In this document: positions 1-9,200 of the stretch, piece by piece | Numbering within the stretch: the first letter of the stretch is position 1 | How the letters are laid out: the number at the start of each line of letters is the position of its first letter | Assembly: GCA_012728375.1 (NCBI GenBank) | Contig: JAAYFF010000019.1 | Coordinates: forward strand, 1 to 48,279 | Length of the DNA stretch: 48,279 nt | Direction of reading: 5' to 3' | DNA from: Bacillota bacterium | GTDB taxonomy: Bacteria; Bacillota; Dethiobacteria; DTU022; UBA8154 | Notes under the pieces: model-generated | Seen by the model: the letters and a program-made list of their open reading frames with translations, nothing else | Databases searched by the model: none | Told to the model about the DNA's origin: nothing | Program-made: the position numbers and the translations under genes

Positions 1-511
1 AATATGGCTACATAGCCGGAGAGGACCGCTTTTTCTTTATCATGAGTATTTTGGATGTATATGACCGTATGATTATCGAATATCATACGGGCTTGAGCTG
101 TACTGGCCATGATGCTGCCTATATCCTTTCCAAGGCCTGTGCCAGGCGTGCTCCTGAAGGGAAAGTGATAGTACGTACTGATAACGGCCCCCAGTTTATC
201 AGCCTGGCATTTGAAACAGCCTGTGAAAAGCTCTCGGTAGAGCATGAACGTATCCCGAACAGCTCACCTAACAGTAATGCTCATATTGAGGCATTCCACA
301 GCATTCTGGAAGATGATTGCCTGAGATTGTACGAGCTTGAAAGCTTTGCTGAGGCATACCAGGTTATTACGGAATTTATGCGCTATTACAATGAGGTGAG
401 GCTCCACTCCAGCATCGGCTATCGTCCACCGCTGGAATACCATAACTGTATCATGAGTAAATCTGAGATAGCTTTAGTAATGAGGGCGTAGTGTTCAGAG
501 TTAGGGGGTCA
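1..511 (+). mobile_element. Right end of an IS3-type insertion sequence (partial)
   Basis: This is the 3' part of an IS3-family-like element; its left part lies outside the window. It holds the end of the transposase and, after the stop, a terminal sequence that read inward from the outer edge starts TGACCCCCTAACTCTG, typical of IS3-family ends beginning with TG and a run of C. From position 512 the DNA is the reading frame of another transposase on the opposite strand, so the element edge is placed at 511. Target duplication cannot be checked because the other end is missing. Confidence 0.7.
3..491 (+). CDS. IS3-type transposase OrfB, C-terminal part (integrase core), 5' cut by window edge
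   Basis: The frame is open from base 3, so the internal ATG at 42 is not the true start. The visible part is the C-terminal half of an rve/DDE integrase core: LDVYDR in the first catalytic strand region, then RTDNGPQF with the second Asp, and NAHIEAFHSILEDD with the catalytic Glu, followed by the usual YYNEVRLHSSIGYRPP ending. IS3-family OrfB proteins use these residues for DNA cleavage and strand transfer. The catalytic end looks intact; whether the element is active depends on sequence outside the window. Confidence 0.8.
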   Translation, partial: YGYIAGEDRFFFIMSILDVYDRMIIEYHTGLSCTGHDAAYILSKACARRAPEGKVIVRTDNGPQFISLAFETACEKLSVEHERIPNSSPNSNAHIEAFHSILEDDCLRLYELESFAEAYQVITEFMRYYNEVRLHSSIGYRPPLEYHNCIMSKSEIALVMRA

Positions 512-1437
512 GCCCGCTCTTCAGTCTCAGTAAGACAAAGTTTACGGCCAAACTCTACAGGAACTCTGCGATTCCCCTTTTTTAGGGGCCTGGCCTCAGG
601 ATCAAAAATGCTTACTACCCTATCTGGAATGTGAGTGTTTCCTGTCAATACTTCTTTGGTCTGCTGAATAACCTGTTCAAGAATTTCTGTCTGCCGCCCA
701 AGTTTTGTTCCCAGGTGCCTATCCTCCAGCTGGTCTTTGATTTTTTTAGCAGAGCCAACAACCTTTTCAGCAATTTCTACAAGTTCAGAAGTGATTTTGT
801 TGATCTGGTCTTTTTTACCCCTAGCGTTGCTGGCTTTAAATGCTCTTTTTTTGGCACTACGGGTACGATCCCTGAAATCCTGGGCTGCTTCTTCACCGGA
901 TTTTCTCAGCTTCTTAATTGTCTTGCTAACGGCTTTAATGCCGTCAGCAAGCAGGCTTGCGTCGGTAGGATAGTGAATGTCGGCTTCTACAGTTGTGCTG
1001 TCAACCCGTAGCTTACGGCCACGGATAACCTTTTTCTCGCGGGCTTTTTCTACCAAAAGTTCATTGATTTCGCTTGTTATTTTTTCTCCGTAGCGCTTAG
1101 TGGCCTTAATCAAAGTTGTGGAATCGGGTACGGGATCAGTTAACTTGAGTTTGCAAAAGGTGCGCCATTTGATACTGTCGCTGATCTCATTAACCAGTGT
1201 TTCATACCCTAACCCGTGACGGTGTTTCAAATACATCATCCGCAGGTAGGTTTCAACAGGCACGGTCGGCCTGCCGGTGCTGGAGTTAAAATGTTCCAAG
1301 AAGGGCTCCATGAAGCGCTCGTCATTTAAAAACTCGTCTATTTTCTTTAGTTCTTCATCAAGCTCAAAAAGCTCTTTGGGTAATCCGGCTTCAAATAGGT
1401 CCATTTGCTTATCCTTTTCATTGTGTAGCTTTAACAT
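512..1437 (-). pseudogene. ISNCY/DUF772-type transposase, C-terminus removed by the IS3-type element
   Basis: The gene starts at ATG 1437 with a strong ribosome binding site (AGGAGGAGG). It encodes an N-terminal DUF772-like transposase domain (STGRPTVPVETYLRMMYLKH) and the first part of a DDE catalytic domain (RGRKLRVDSTTVEADIHYPTD). It then has a lysine-rich, coiled-coil-like insert and reaches VEFGRKLCL. After ETEE at about 520 the frame runs into the terminal sequence of the neighbouring IS3-type element and stops at 451 with an unrelated tail. The rest of the catalytic domain is missing, so this copy should be dead. The family name is from memory of ISNCY-like proteins and is less sure than the transposase call. 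Confidence 0.75.
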
Positions 1438-1546
1438 GCTTTCAATACCTCCTCCTAAGTCTATTCTAGCATAAATTGCTCTTCAGGAGGAGAGGGAAAT
1501 TCGATTTTTTGGGCATTTTTTTAAGGTGTTTTTCAGGGTTAACTAA

Positions 1547-2071
1547 TTAACTCAACTTTCGCGGTTGCCCAACAGCGCTAAAGTATTGAAATATCGATAA
1601 AAAACAAAGTATAAATTGCTCTATTGACAACAAAAGTGCACCAATACACTCTGGAAATATGTTAAAATCGCGCAATTTTTTTTGAGCGGCTTCTTCCAGA
1701 AGCAAGGGAGGCAGTTCCTGATCCGGATTGATAAGCGTATAGAAAGGAAGAAAATTATTGCTTTTGCTTCCGTGTAAAAGAAACTCAACGACACGCTCGT
1801 CAAGCTGCATCGTGCGGGAGAGAAGTGAACCTGAACGGTTGATAAAAGAGGCCCCTTTTAGAAAATATCTGCACAGCTTTTGTCCGGCACCAAAATAATA
1901 ACGAAAAGCCAATTTATCCTCCGGCATAGGACAGAGAAGATCCAGAATTAAACCAACGGTAGGAAGCTTGCAGGTCACATCGTCCTGTAAAAAGCTGTAC
2001 AGCTTTTCATATTTCCGGTCCAGCTCTACCGCCAGACAGATAAGAATACATTCTCTTCTTGTCCAGCTCAA
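1547..2071 (-). pseudogene. Remnant of an eCIS-type AAA+ ATPase (winged-helix N-terminal region)
   Basis: The first two thirds resemble the winged-helix region preceding the AAA+ domain in ATPases of extracellular contractile injection systems (Afp15/PVC-type): ICLAVELDRKYEKLYSFLQD, then PTVGLILDLLCPMPEDKLAFR. Such proteins are normally more than 600 residues; only about 130 recognisable residues remain. No Walker A or B motif follows. The last 40 residues are hydrophobic and look like read-through of a decayed frame. The 5' end is cut where an oppositely oriented coding sequence begins near 2050, so the TTG start at 2071 is fortuitous. Family assignment is from recognised motifs and context; the neighbouring sheath fragment supports it. 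Confidence 0.6.
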
Positions 2072-2807
2072 TGATGCTTATACCGCTTCAGCACCGGTGG
2101 GAGATTTGCATGTTGCGCTGGAGGAAGTACCCCGCAAGCCCTTGATTAAACCCGACGGGTGTTTTGTTTTCACCGATTTGAAAGAGGGGACTTACAGGTT
2201 AAAAATAACACCGGAATACTATCTGAAGGAATACCGGGTGATCACCTTAAGTGAGCAGGGTTCCTCTTTCCCGGCATTAAATATCTCTTTAAAGCCCACC
2301 TTTTCTTATCCTTATTTCAGCGGGGCCACCTGTTGTCTGGCCTCCCTGCGTAAAGACGGGAAAAAAGCAGCGGGAATAAGGGTGCGGGGTACGGTTTTGC
2401 AAGAAAGTTGTGCCATGGCGCGTTTAGCCCAGGATAGAGCTGCCGGGGGAGAAATAAATATTTTTTTGAATAAAAACGGAATTATTCCAGTGGGCGATTG
2501 CTTGCAAATACATGCCAAAGAATCGGGAGCAACCGAATACTGTTATATCGCTGCTATTGATTATGAAACTAATTCTTTCAGATTGTCTTCACCGCTGCAG
2601 AATAGTTACAGAAGGGGAGATTATTTTCTTCCCGTGAGGCTTTTTATCTTCCTGGAGGAATCCATTAAGCGGGGCACGAACTGGGTTGTCTTTGAACCAA
2701 ATGATGAGCGCCTTTGGGCTCGCGTCAGCCGTACCATTGAGGCAGAGTGTTGCAAGAGACATATGAGCAACAGAGGCCTGTGCGCCCCGGACTTCTTTCG
2801 GGATTAA
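2046..2807 (+). pseudogene. Chimeric eCIS remnant: beta-sandwich accessory protein fused to a contractile sheath fragment
   Basis: Homologous-looking sequence starts near 2061 (VQLNDAYT). The first part resembles carboxypeptidase-regulatory-like or Ig-like domains found in proteins of Bacillota eCIS loci: KPDGCFVFTDLKEGTYRLKI, then a second region with INIFLNKNGIIPVGDCLQI and a paired-strand tail ending RRGDYFLPV. Directly after this the frame enters RLFIFLEESIKRGTNWVVFE followed by PNDERLWARVSRTIEAE, the hallmark of the C-terminal domain of contractile tail or eCIS sheath proteins. The match stops after about 35 residues, near 2747, and the last 19 residues are unrelated. The frame thus joins pieces of two genes after a deletion. 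Upstream codons back to 1968 are antisense to the ATPase remnant and not part of the original gene. Confidence 0.65.
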
Positions 2808-2918
2808 ACTACCGGGACGGCAGACCGTGTGAAATAGTTCTTAGCTTTTTCCCCATATCAGTGCTGATCCTTGTATTTCCTGTGGTTTGAAGAAAAAATA
2901 TTAGGGAGAGGAGGTACT

Positions 2919-3780
2919 TTAGGACAGTACCATTGCCCTTCTTTCTCTTAATCTCTTAACTATCTCCTTTGCTCCGAGTATGTTCATTGCACGTTTCATA
3001 TTGTAGGCAAGAAACGTCAGTGACAGCTCGGCAGCAACTGAGACTTTTCGCCTTGTCAGAAAATAGTAGGCTCCCCAACTTCGCTTAATAGTGCCGAAGG
3101 GATGCTCTACAATCATCTGCCGCAGTTTGTATTTGTTCTTGTTAAGCTCAGTTTGGAAGTTAATGGTATCAAGAAAATCCTGGTCTTTATGCCGAAATAT
3201 GGTCCGGCCTCTAGTACTTTTGGTGCATCTATCTTTAAAAGAACAGAGGCGGCAGGCCTTAAAATTGTGGTAATCAAATCCGATAATTTGTCCTTTCATT
3301 TTACGGGTCCTTCCACGGGTAAGCGTTTGGCCTGCCGGGCAGATATATATATCTTGTTCTTTATTATAGGTAAACTTTTCCGGATAAAATACTTTGTCTC
3401 CTGTTTTGTTTGAATAGCCTTGTTTGGTAACATAAGGAGTAATACCATGCTCTACACATTTCTTTAAATCTTCAGCTTTGTAGTATCCTTTATCCGCCAG
3501 TACTTCAAGTTTGTTAACGTTAAAGAGCTTTTTCGCCCGCAGGGCCATATTATATTCTGTTAAGGTATCCGTAAACATAAAGCTTAAGAAGATCCTTAGG
3601 ATCATATGGAGGTCTTCCCATATCAGGCGGTGTTGCCCTTTTAAAACCGAGTTTTTCTAAATCAAGCTGATTGATATATTCATCTATGATTCGTACGCTG
3701 CTGTCTTCACTGATATAGTCGTCAATGCTCTCCGGAAACAGGGTAATTTGATTTCTATCATGACCTTTAATGTATCCCAT
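2919..3780 (-). pseudogene. IS1182-type transposase with large internal deletion
   Basis: The N-terminal piece starts at ATG 3780, behind AAAGGTGG, with the family's opening GYIKGHDRNQITLFPESIDD and GRPPYDPKDLLKLYVYGYLN. It stops at about 3562. The C-terminal piece, in another frame, carries LEVLADKGYYKAEDLKKC, a Cys-rich stretch (CPAGQTLTRGR, CRLCSFKDRC), VEHPFGTIKRSWG with the catalytic Glu, and LTFLAYNMKRAMNILG. Roughly 200 residues between GYLNR and TEYNMALRA, including the first catalytic Asp, are gone. Full-length relatives are near 480 residues. This is a non-autonomous remnant that could move only if a full-length transposase acted in trans. Confidence 0.8.
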
Positions 3781-3835
3781 AAATCCACCTTTTTCGTATG
3801 TTGTCATAGGTATATTATAACATATTTGTTGATTT

Positions 3836-6220
3836 ATGTTAATACCTTGGTGGGTTTTCACACAGTCTGACGGTTCTCTGTACTATTTTTCAACCGCAGG
3901 AGAAGATGAGGTTGCGCTGAACAAATTCGACCTGGCCGGCGGCAGGCAGGAAGTTGTTTACAATCTTATTTTGCCGGAAGAAACATATCTGGCAGGGATT
4001 GACGGGCTGGAACCGGGTGAAGTGTATTATACAACACTGCGGGCAGAAGTCCGCAATGTAACAGGCGCGGGCGAGCATCTGACTGTTTACCCGGATATGA
4101 ATCAAACAGGGGAAGGAATTCCCTTTCCTGTTCACGTTGCTGTAGATCCTGAAAGGGGCGGTGCTTACATTACTGATATCGGGCTGCGAAAGATCGTTTA
4201 TCTTGACCGGTCGGGAGATGCAAGAACTGTCCTGTCCCAGGACGGCCTGGGCGAGCGCGGCTATGCTGCTTCTTTTACCGCCACCACGAGTTTAAAAGTG
4301 GGTGAGGATGGCTCGGTTGCAGTTAGCGTCGGTAATCAGGTAATTTTAATAAAGGCAGGCGGTGAGCTGGAGCGGGTGGTGGCCTACCTAAATCACCCTG
4401 CTGGTGTGCTTCTTTTCAGGTTCGTTGTCTGGCTGGCGGCATTGCTGTTCCTTTTTCTCCTGGTCTGGAGCTTGCGCCTTTATTTTGTAGAAATAAGGGA
4501 GAGGCGGGTTTCTTTAATAACGAAGCAAATCGCTGTTTTTATCCCAATTTTTATTGTTTCCATGGCGTTTGTCTCCTGGTATATAAGGCAGGATTTTGAC
4601 CGGGAATACCAAAAGGAGGTTTTCAGCAAGCTGAGCTTTCTCGTTCATCTGGGCTCTCAGGTTATTGATACAGAACTGGTGGAACGAATAACAAAACCGG
4701 AACACTATATGAATGAAGATTTTCGCCAGGTTTACGCACAAAATCAAGCGATCCTGTCCAGCAATCCCTGGTTGGACCCGGAAGGCCTGTACAGCATGCT
4801 CTACAAAGTAGAGAATAATAATTTATACGTGTTGATGTTTTTCTTCAAACGGGTGGGGACCTATTATCCGTACGATGCTGCTCCCGATTATCTGGAGGTG
4901 GCTAAAAAAGGGTGCATTGTGACAGGTTTCCTCCGGGATGCAGAGGGAGAGTATATGTATGCCCTCGGTCCCCTTTACTCTCCGCAGGGTGAGATCATAG
5001 GCATCCAGGAGGTTGGGCTGGATACCAAAAAGTATAATAGCTACAAGACAGCTCTCTTCTGGAAAGCCAATTTAACTATTGTCATAATTGCTGCGCTCAT
5101 TATTGCCGTGTTCCTCTTTACCGTTTCTTATATGCTGCTAGCCATCGGCAAGCTGCGCCGGGGCGTGGCTGCCCTGGCTGCAGGGAATTTTGATGTCGAT
5201 GTACCGGTAACGACGCGGGACGAATTGGGCGAACTCTCCCACGGCTTTAATGTTATGGCCGGGTACCTGCGCAAATATATTTCTGAAATAAAAGACCTCA
5301 CCGATGCCTGTTTCCATTTTGTGCCTCAGCAATTTTTCCGGTTCCTTGGTAAAAAAAGCATCTTGGAGATAAAACTAGGTGACCAGGTTAAAGAAGATTT
5401 ATGTATTCTCGTTACGGAGATCAGGTCTTTTAGCAACCTCTCCAAAGAAATGACCCCGGAAGAAAATTTTGATTTTATAAACAAATTTTTAAAAATTATG
5501 GGGCCTGTTGTCCGCAAAAACAACGGTATCGTGGATAAGTATTACGGCGGGGGATTGCGGGCGATCTTTCCCGCAACTGCCGATGACGTCCTCAGGTGCG
5601 CTGTGGAGATGTGCCGGGAACTCGAACGCTTTAATGAACAGCTTCGCTTTGCGGGAAAGGAGCCCATTGAAATAGGAATCGGTATCCATAAGGGACCGGT
5701 TATGCTGGGCATTATCGGGGAAGAAAAACGGATGGAGGGGACAGCCATTTCTGAAAGCGTAAACCTTGCCGCTGCTCTAAAAAATTTGACGGAAAAATAT
5801 GGAGCGACAATCCTCATTACAGAGGCTACGCTGGAGGCTGTCCAGGAAATGGAACATTTTCCATACCGCTCCCTGGGTATGGTCGTCGTTGAAGGTATAA
5901 GCGAGGTATTTCGCCTTTATGATGTTTATGCAGGGGATTCGAGAGAAAAGCGGCGTGCCAAAGAAAGGACAAAGGCGCTTTTTGAAGAAGGTGTCATCCT
6001 TTACCAGCAGGGGCGTTTTCTTGATGCCCGCTCTGCCTTTGTGGAGGTACTCAGGCAAAACCATCTCGACAAAGCGGCAATTGCTTATTTTTACCTCTGC
6101 GATGAATATTTTAAGTCAGGTGCACCGGAAGGCTGGAATAGCACGCTAATTCCCAGTATTTATGACCAATTCGGCACCTTTGGGGCTGCGGCCGATTTAA
6201 AGTCAGCTTCGCTGTGGTAA
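3836..6220 (+). CDS. Membrane adenylate/guanylate cyclase-like protein, 5'-truncated, catalytically degenerate
   Basis: Domains in order: end of an extracellular beta-propeller-like sensor (about 10-185), transmembrane segment (about 195-218), a second one (about 230-248), an extracellular region (about 250-415), a further transmembrane segment (about 418-445), HAMP (about 445-500), a class III cyclase domain (about 515-700) and a short TPR-like tail. The ATG at 3836 lies in sequence from the adjacent IS end, so the original N-terminus with signal peptide and most of the propeller has been lost. In the cyclase domain the first metal-binding Asp is Glu (VTEIRSF, residue 528) and the second is Gly (YYGGGLRAIF, residue 572, where the family has GDA). 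The transition-state Arg after VNLA is Ala. If expressed it is probably a pseudo-cyclase; the gene may simply be decaying. Confidence 0.75.
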   Translation: MLIPWWVFTQSDGSLYYFSTAGEDEVALNKFDLAGGRQEVVYNLILPEETYLAGIDGLEPGEVYYTTLRAEVRNVTGAGEHLTVYPDMNQTGEGIPFPVHVAVDPERGGAYITDIGLRKIVYLDRSGDARTVLSQDGLGERGYAASFTATTSLKVGEDGSVAVSVGNQVILIKAGGELERVVAYLNHPAGVLLFRFVVWLAALLFLFLLVWSLRLYFVEIRERRVSLITKQIAVFIPIFIVSMAFVSWYIRQDFDREYQKEVFSKLSFLVHLGSQVIDTELVERITKPEHYMNEDFRQVYAQNQAILSSNPWLDPEGLYSMLYKVENNNLYVLMFFFKRVGTYYPYDAAPDYLEVAKKGCIVTGFLRDAEGEYMYALGPLYSPQGEIIGIQEVGLDTKKYNSYKTALFWKANLTIVIIAALIIAVFLFTVSYMLLAIGKLRRGVAALAAGNFDVDVPVTTRDELGELSHGFNVMAGYLRKYISEIKDLTDACFHFVPQQFFRFLGKKSILEIKLGDQVKEDLCILVTEIRSFSNLSKEMTPEENFDFINKFLKIMGPVVRKNNGIVDKYYGGGLRAIFPATADDVLRCAVEMCRELERFNEQLRFAGKEPIEIGIGIHKGPVMLGIIGEEKRMEGTAISESVNLAAALKNLTEKYGATILITEATLEAVQEMEHFPYRSLGMVVVEGISEVFRLYDVYAGDSREKRRAKERTKALFEEGVILYQQGRFLDARSAFVEVLRQNHLDKAAIAYFYLCDEYFKSGAPEGWNSTLIPSIYDQFGTFGAAADLKSASLW

Positions 6221-6253
6221 AGGGTTGCCATACAGAAAAAGGTGTTATTTGCT

Positions 6254-9200
6254 GTGTTTATAGCTGATTTCCATATTCATTCCAAATACTCAAGGGCTAC
6301 AAGCAAGGATTGTGCGCCGGAGTTGCTCAATTTCTGGGCACGGCGCAAAGGAATCGGCGTGATTGGTACGGGCGATTTTACCCACCGGGCCTGGCGGGAG
6401 GAACTGAAGGAGAAGCTTGTTTCCTCCGGAGATGGCCTTTATTCCCTTAAAAAGGAGTTCCATCAAGGGGATGAGGTGGCCGGAGCAGATCTAGAGCCGA
6501 AATTTATTGTTACCGGAGAAATAAGCTCTATCTACAAAAAAAATGGAAAAGTCAGGAAAGTGCACAACTTGATCATTTTGCCGGGTCTGGAAGATGCGGA
6601 AGCAATATCGCGGCGCCTTGAAGCCATCGGCAATTTGCATTCCGACGGACGGCCCATCCTGGGCCTTGACAGTAAAATTTTGCTGGAGATAGTGCTGGAG
6701 ATATGTCCGGACGCGATCTTTATTCCCGCCCATATCTGGACCCCTCATTTTTCTCTCTATGGCGCATACTCGGGTTTTGACCACATCGAAGAATGTTTTG
6801 AGGATCTTACCGGATGCATATATGCCCTGGAAACGGGCCTCTCCTCGGATCCTCCCATGAACTGGCGTCTTTCCGCACTGGACAAATTTACACTGGTTTC
6901 CAACTCCGATGCCCATTCCCCGGCAAACCTGGGCAGAGAAGCGAACATTTTTAATACCGAACGTTCTTATCAGGGCATATTGCAAGCTTTAAAAAACCCC
7001 GGCGCAGAAGAGTTTTCCGGCACAATAGAGTTTTTTCCGGAGGAAGGCAAATACCACTATGACGGCCACAGAGCGTGCAAGGTCTGCTTCAAGCCCGCGG
7101 AAACAAAAGCTGCAGGGGGCATCTGCCCCGTCTGCGGCGGCAGAATTACGGTGGGTGTCCTTCACCGGATTGAGGAACTGGCAGACAGGGATGAAGGGTT
7201 TGTTCCGCCGACAGCCAAGCCTTTTGAAAGTCTCGTTCCCCTTCATGAGGTCATCGCAGCCTCCACCGGCTATTCCGTTACCAGCAAAAAGGTGAAGGAA
7301 AAGTACGATGAGCTGATACGTAACCTGGGAGCGGAATTTTTTATCCTTCGGGAGGCATCTTTAAGGGATATCGAGCTGGCGGCAGGACCGCACATCGCAG
7401 AAGGCATCCGCAGGCTGAGAAGCGGCCGGATTGAAAGAAAGCCGGGATTTGACGGGCAATACGGTACAATTACCATACTGGACAAAAGCGAAATTGAGAA
7501 GCTTTCGGGCCAGTTATCCTTTATATATGATGTAAAGAGCCCTTATAAAAAAGACGGGCCAGCACCTAAAATTAAGCAGCAGCAGCAGAAGAAGAAGAAG
7601 AAGAAGAAAAAGAGTACCCCTGCAAAAGCGGATGAGCCTCTTCCAGATGCTAACCCTCTACCGGCTGTTCTCTATGGTTTAAACGAAGAACAGTGGAAAG
7701 CCGTTACCTCCTCCAGCCAGGCAATCGCTGTAATCGCAGGCCCTGGAACCGGGAAAACAAAAACCCTGGTGTCCCGTATCGCCTACCTCGTGGAAAAGTG
7801 CAACATTAAGCCCGCCCATATAACCGCGGTTACCTTTACCAATAAGGCTGCTGCTGAGATGCGCTCGCGCTTGGAGAACCATTTTGCAGGGGCGCATCTT
7901 GCTGAGAAAATAAGCATCGGTACGTTTCACTCCATCTGCCTGCAAATCCTGTCCGGATGGAAGGGCAAGGATAAGGTGACCGTTATTGATGAATATCAGG
8001 CCCTTTCCATTGTCGAAGAAATATTAAAGGAGAAAAAGTTAACCGTTTCTCCCCGCAATGTGCTGCGGGATATCTCCCTGCTCAAAAGCGGTGTCTTCCC
8101 GGAGGATAGAGAAAAAGCAGCTTTCCTAGCGGACATATTCGGCTTGTATTGCTCGAAGCTTCAAAGTTACGGGGTTCTGGACTATGACGATATCCTTCTG
8201 GAAGTCCTTCATCGGCTAACCACAGGGGATGAAGGGGAGACGGGCGTGGAAAACCTTTTCTCCTATCTGTTGGTGGATGAATTTCAGGATATCAACGAGA
8301 TTCAATACCGCTTAATTAAGGAATGGGCTAAAAGAAGCAAGAGCGTTTTTATCATCGGTGACCCCGACCAGGCGATTTATGGTTTCAGGGGTTCGGATTT
8401 CCGCTACTTTGCCAGGTTCATGGAAGATTATCCCGGCGCGCAGCAAATCCGTTTAACTTCCAATTATCGCTCCACCCCCGAGATCATTGCTTCTGCGACG
8501 GCAGTAATCTCCTCACAAAAAACAGAAGGCCGCACCTTTTCCCTTGAAGCAAAAAGAGAAAGCGGCGCCAGGGTGCGCCTGGTGGAAACGGGCAGCGACT
8601 TTTCAGAGGCGCTTTTTGTGGCCAAAGAAATAAATCGTCTCGTTGGCGGAATCGATATGCTTGATACTCAGGCAGTACCTGCACTTAAGAGAAAAAGTCC
8701 GGCAGCAGAGCAACAGAGAGGCTTTTCCGATATCGCTGTCCTTTACCGCACCAATCGCCAGGCGGAAATACTGGAGCAGTGTTTTTTAAAGGAGGGCATC
8801 CAGTACGTGGTCGCCGGGCGTGACGAGTTTCTGGCCGATAAGCCTGTCGTTGAAGCGCTGGCGTTTTTCCGGTTTTTGCTCAACCCCGGGGATATCGCTT
8901 CACTGCTGGTTTGCCTTAAGGCGGAAAGCATCTGCCCGGCGAATTTGCGTCAAAAAGTTCTGGAAAGTTACCTTGGCGCTGAGAAAAGCGTATCATCCCT
9001 GGCGAAGATATGGGAAGGGGTCCAAATGTCGCCGAGTCAGCCGGACAGGCCCTGGAACTTCATCGCCAAGTTAAAGAAATATGCAGCACTTATCAACAAA
9101 GAAAAACCGTGGAAAATTATCGAAACCTGGATTAACGAACACAACTTGACGGATCTGAGAAGTATGGAGCTTCTTTTAAATACTTCTATTATGTATGATG

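Noticed and set aside
631-1011. Long plus-strand frame opposite the ISNCY-like transposase
   Set aside because: It is the antisense of the transposase coding sequence and has no domain or ribosome site.
1468-1621. Twelve-base repeat ATAAATTGCTCT near 1469 and 1610
   Set aside because: Too short and without other features of IS ends; could be chance in AT-rich sequence.
2748-2890. Alternative frame RVLQETYEQQRPVRPGLLSG after the sheath fragment
   Set aside because: It runs about 45 codons and ends in a hydrophobic stretch; it could be another eCIS scrap, but I cannot assign it.
7566-7614. CAG/AAG triplet tract as a sequencing error or frameshift
   Set aside because: The frame continues intact on both sides into conserved domains, so it is a real linker.
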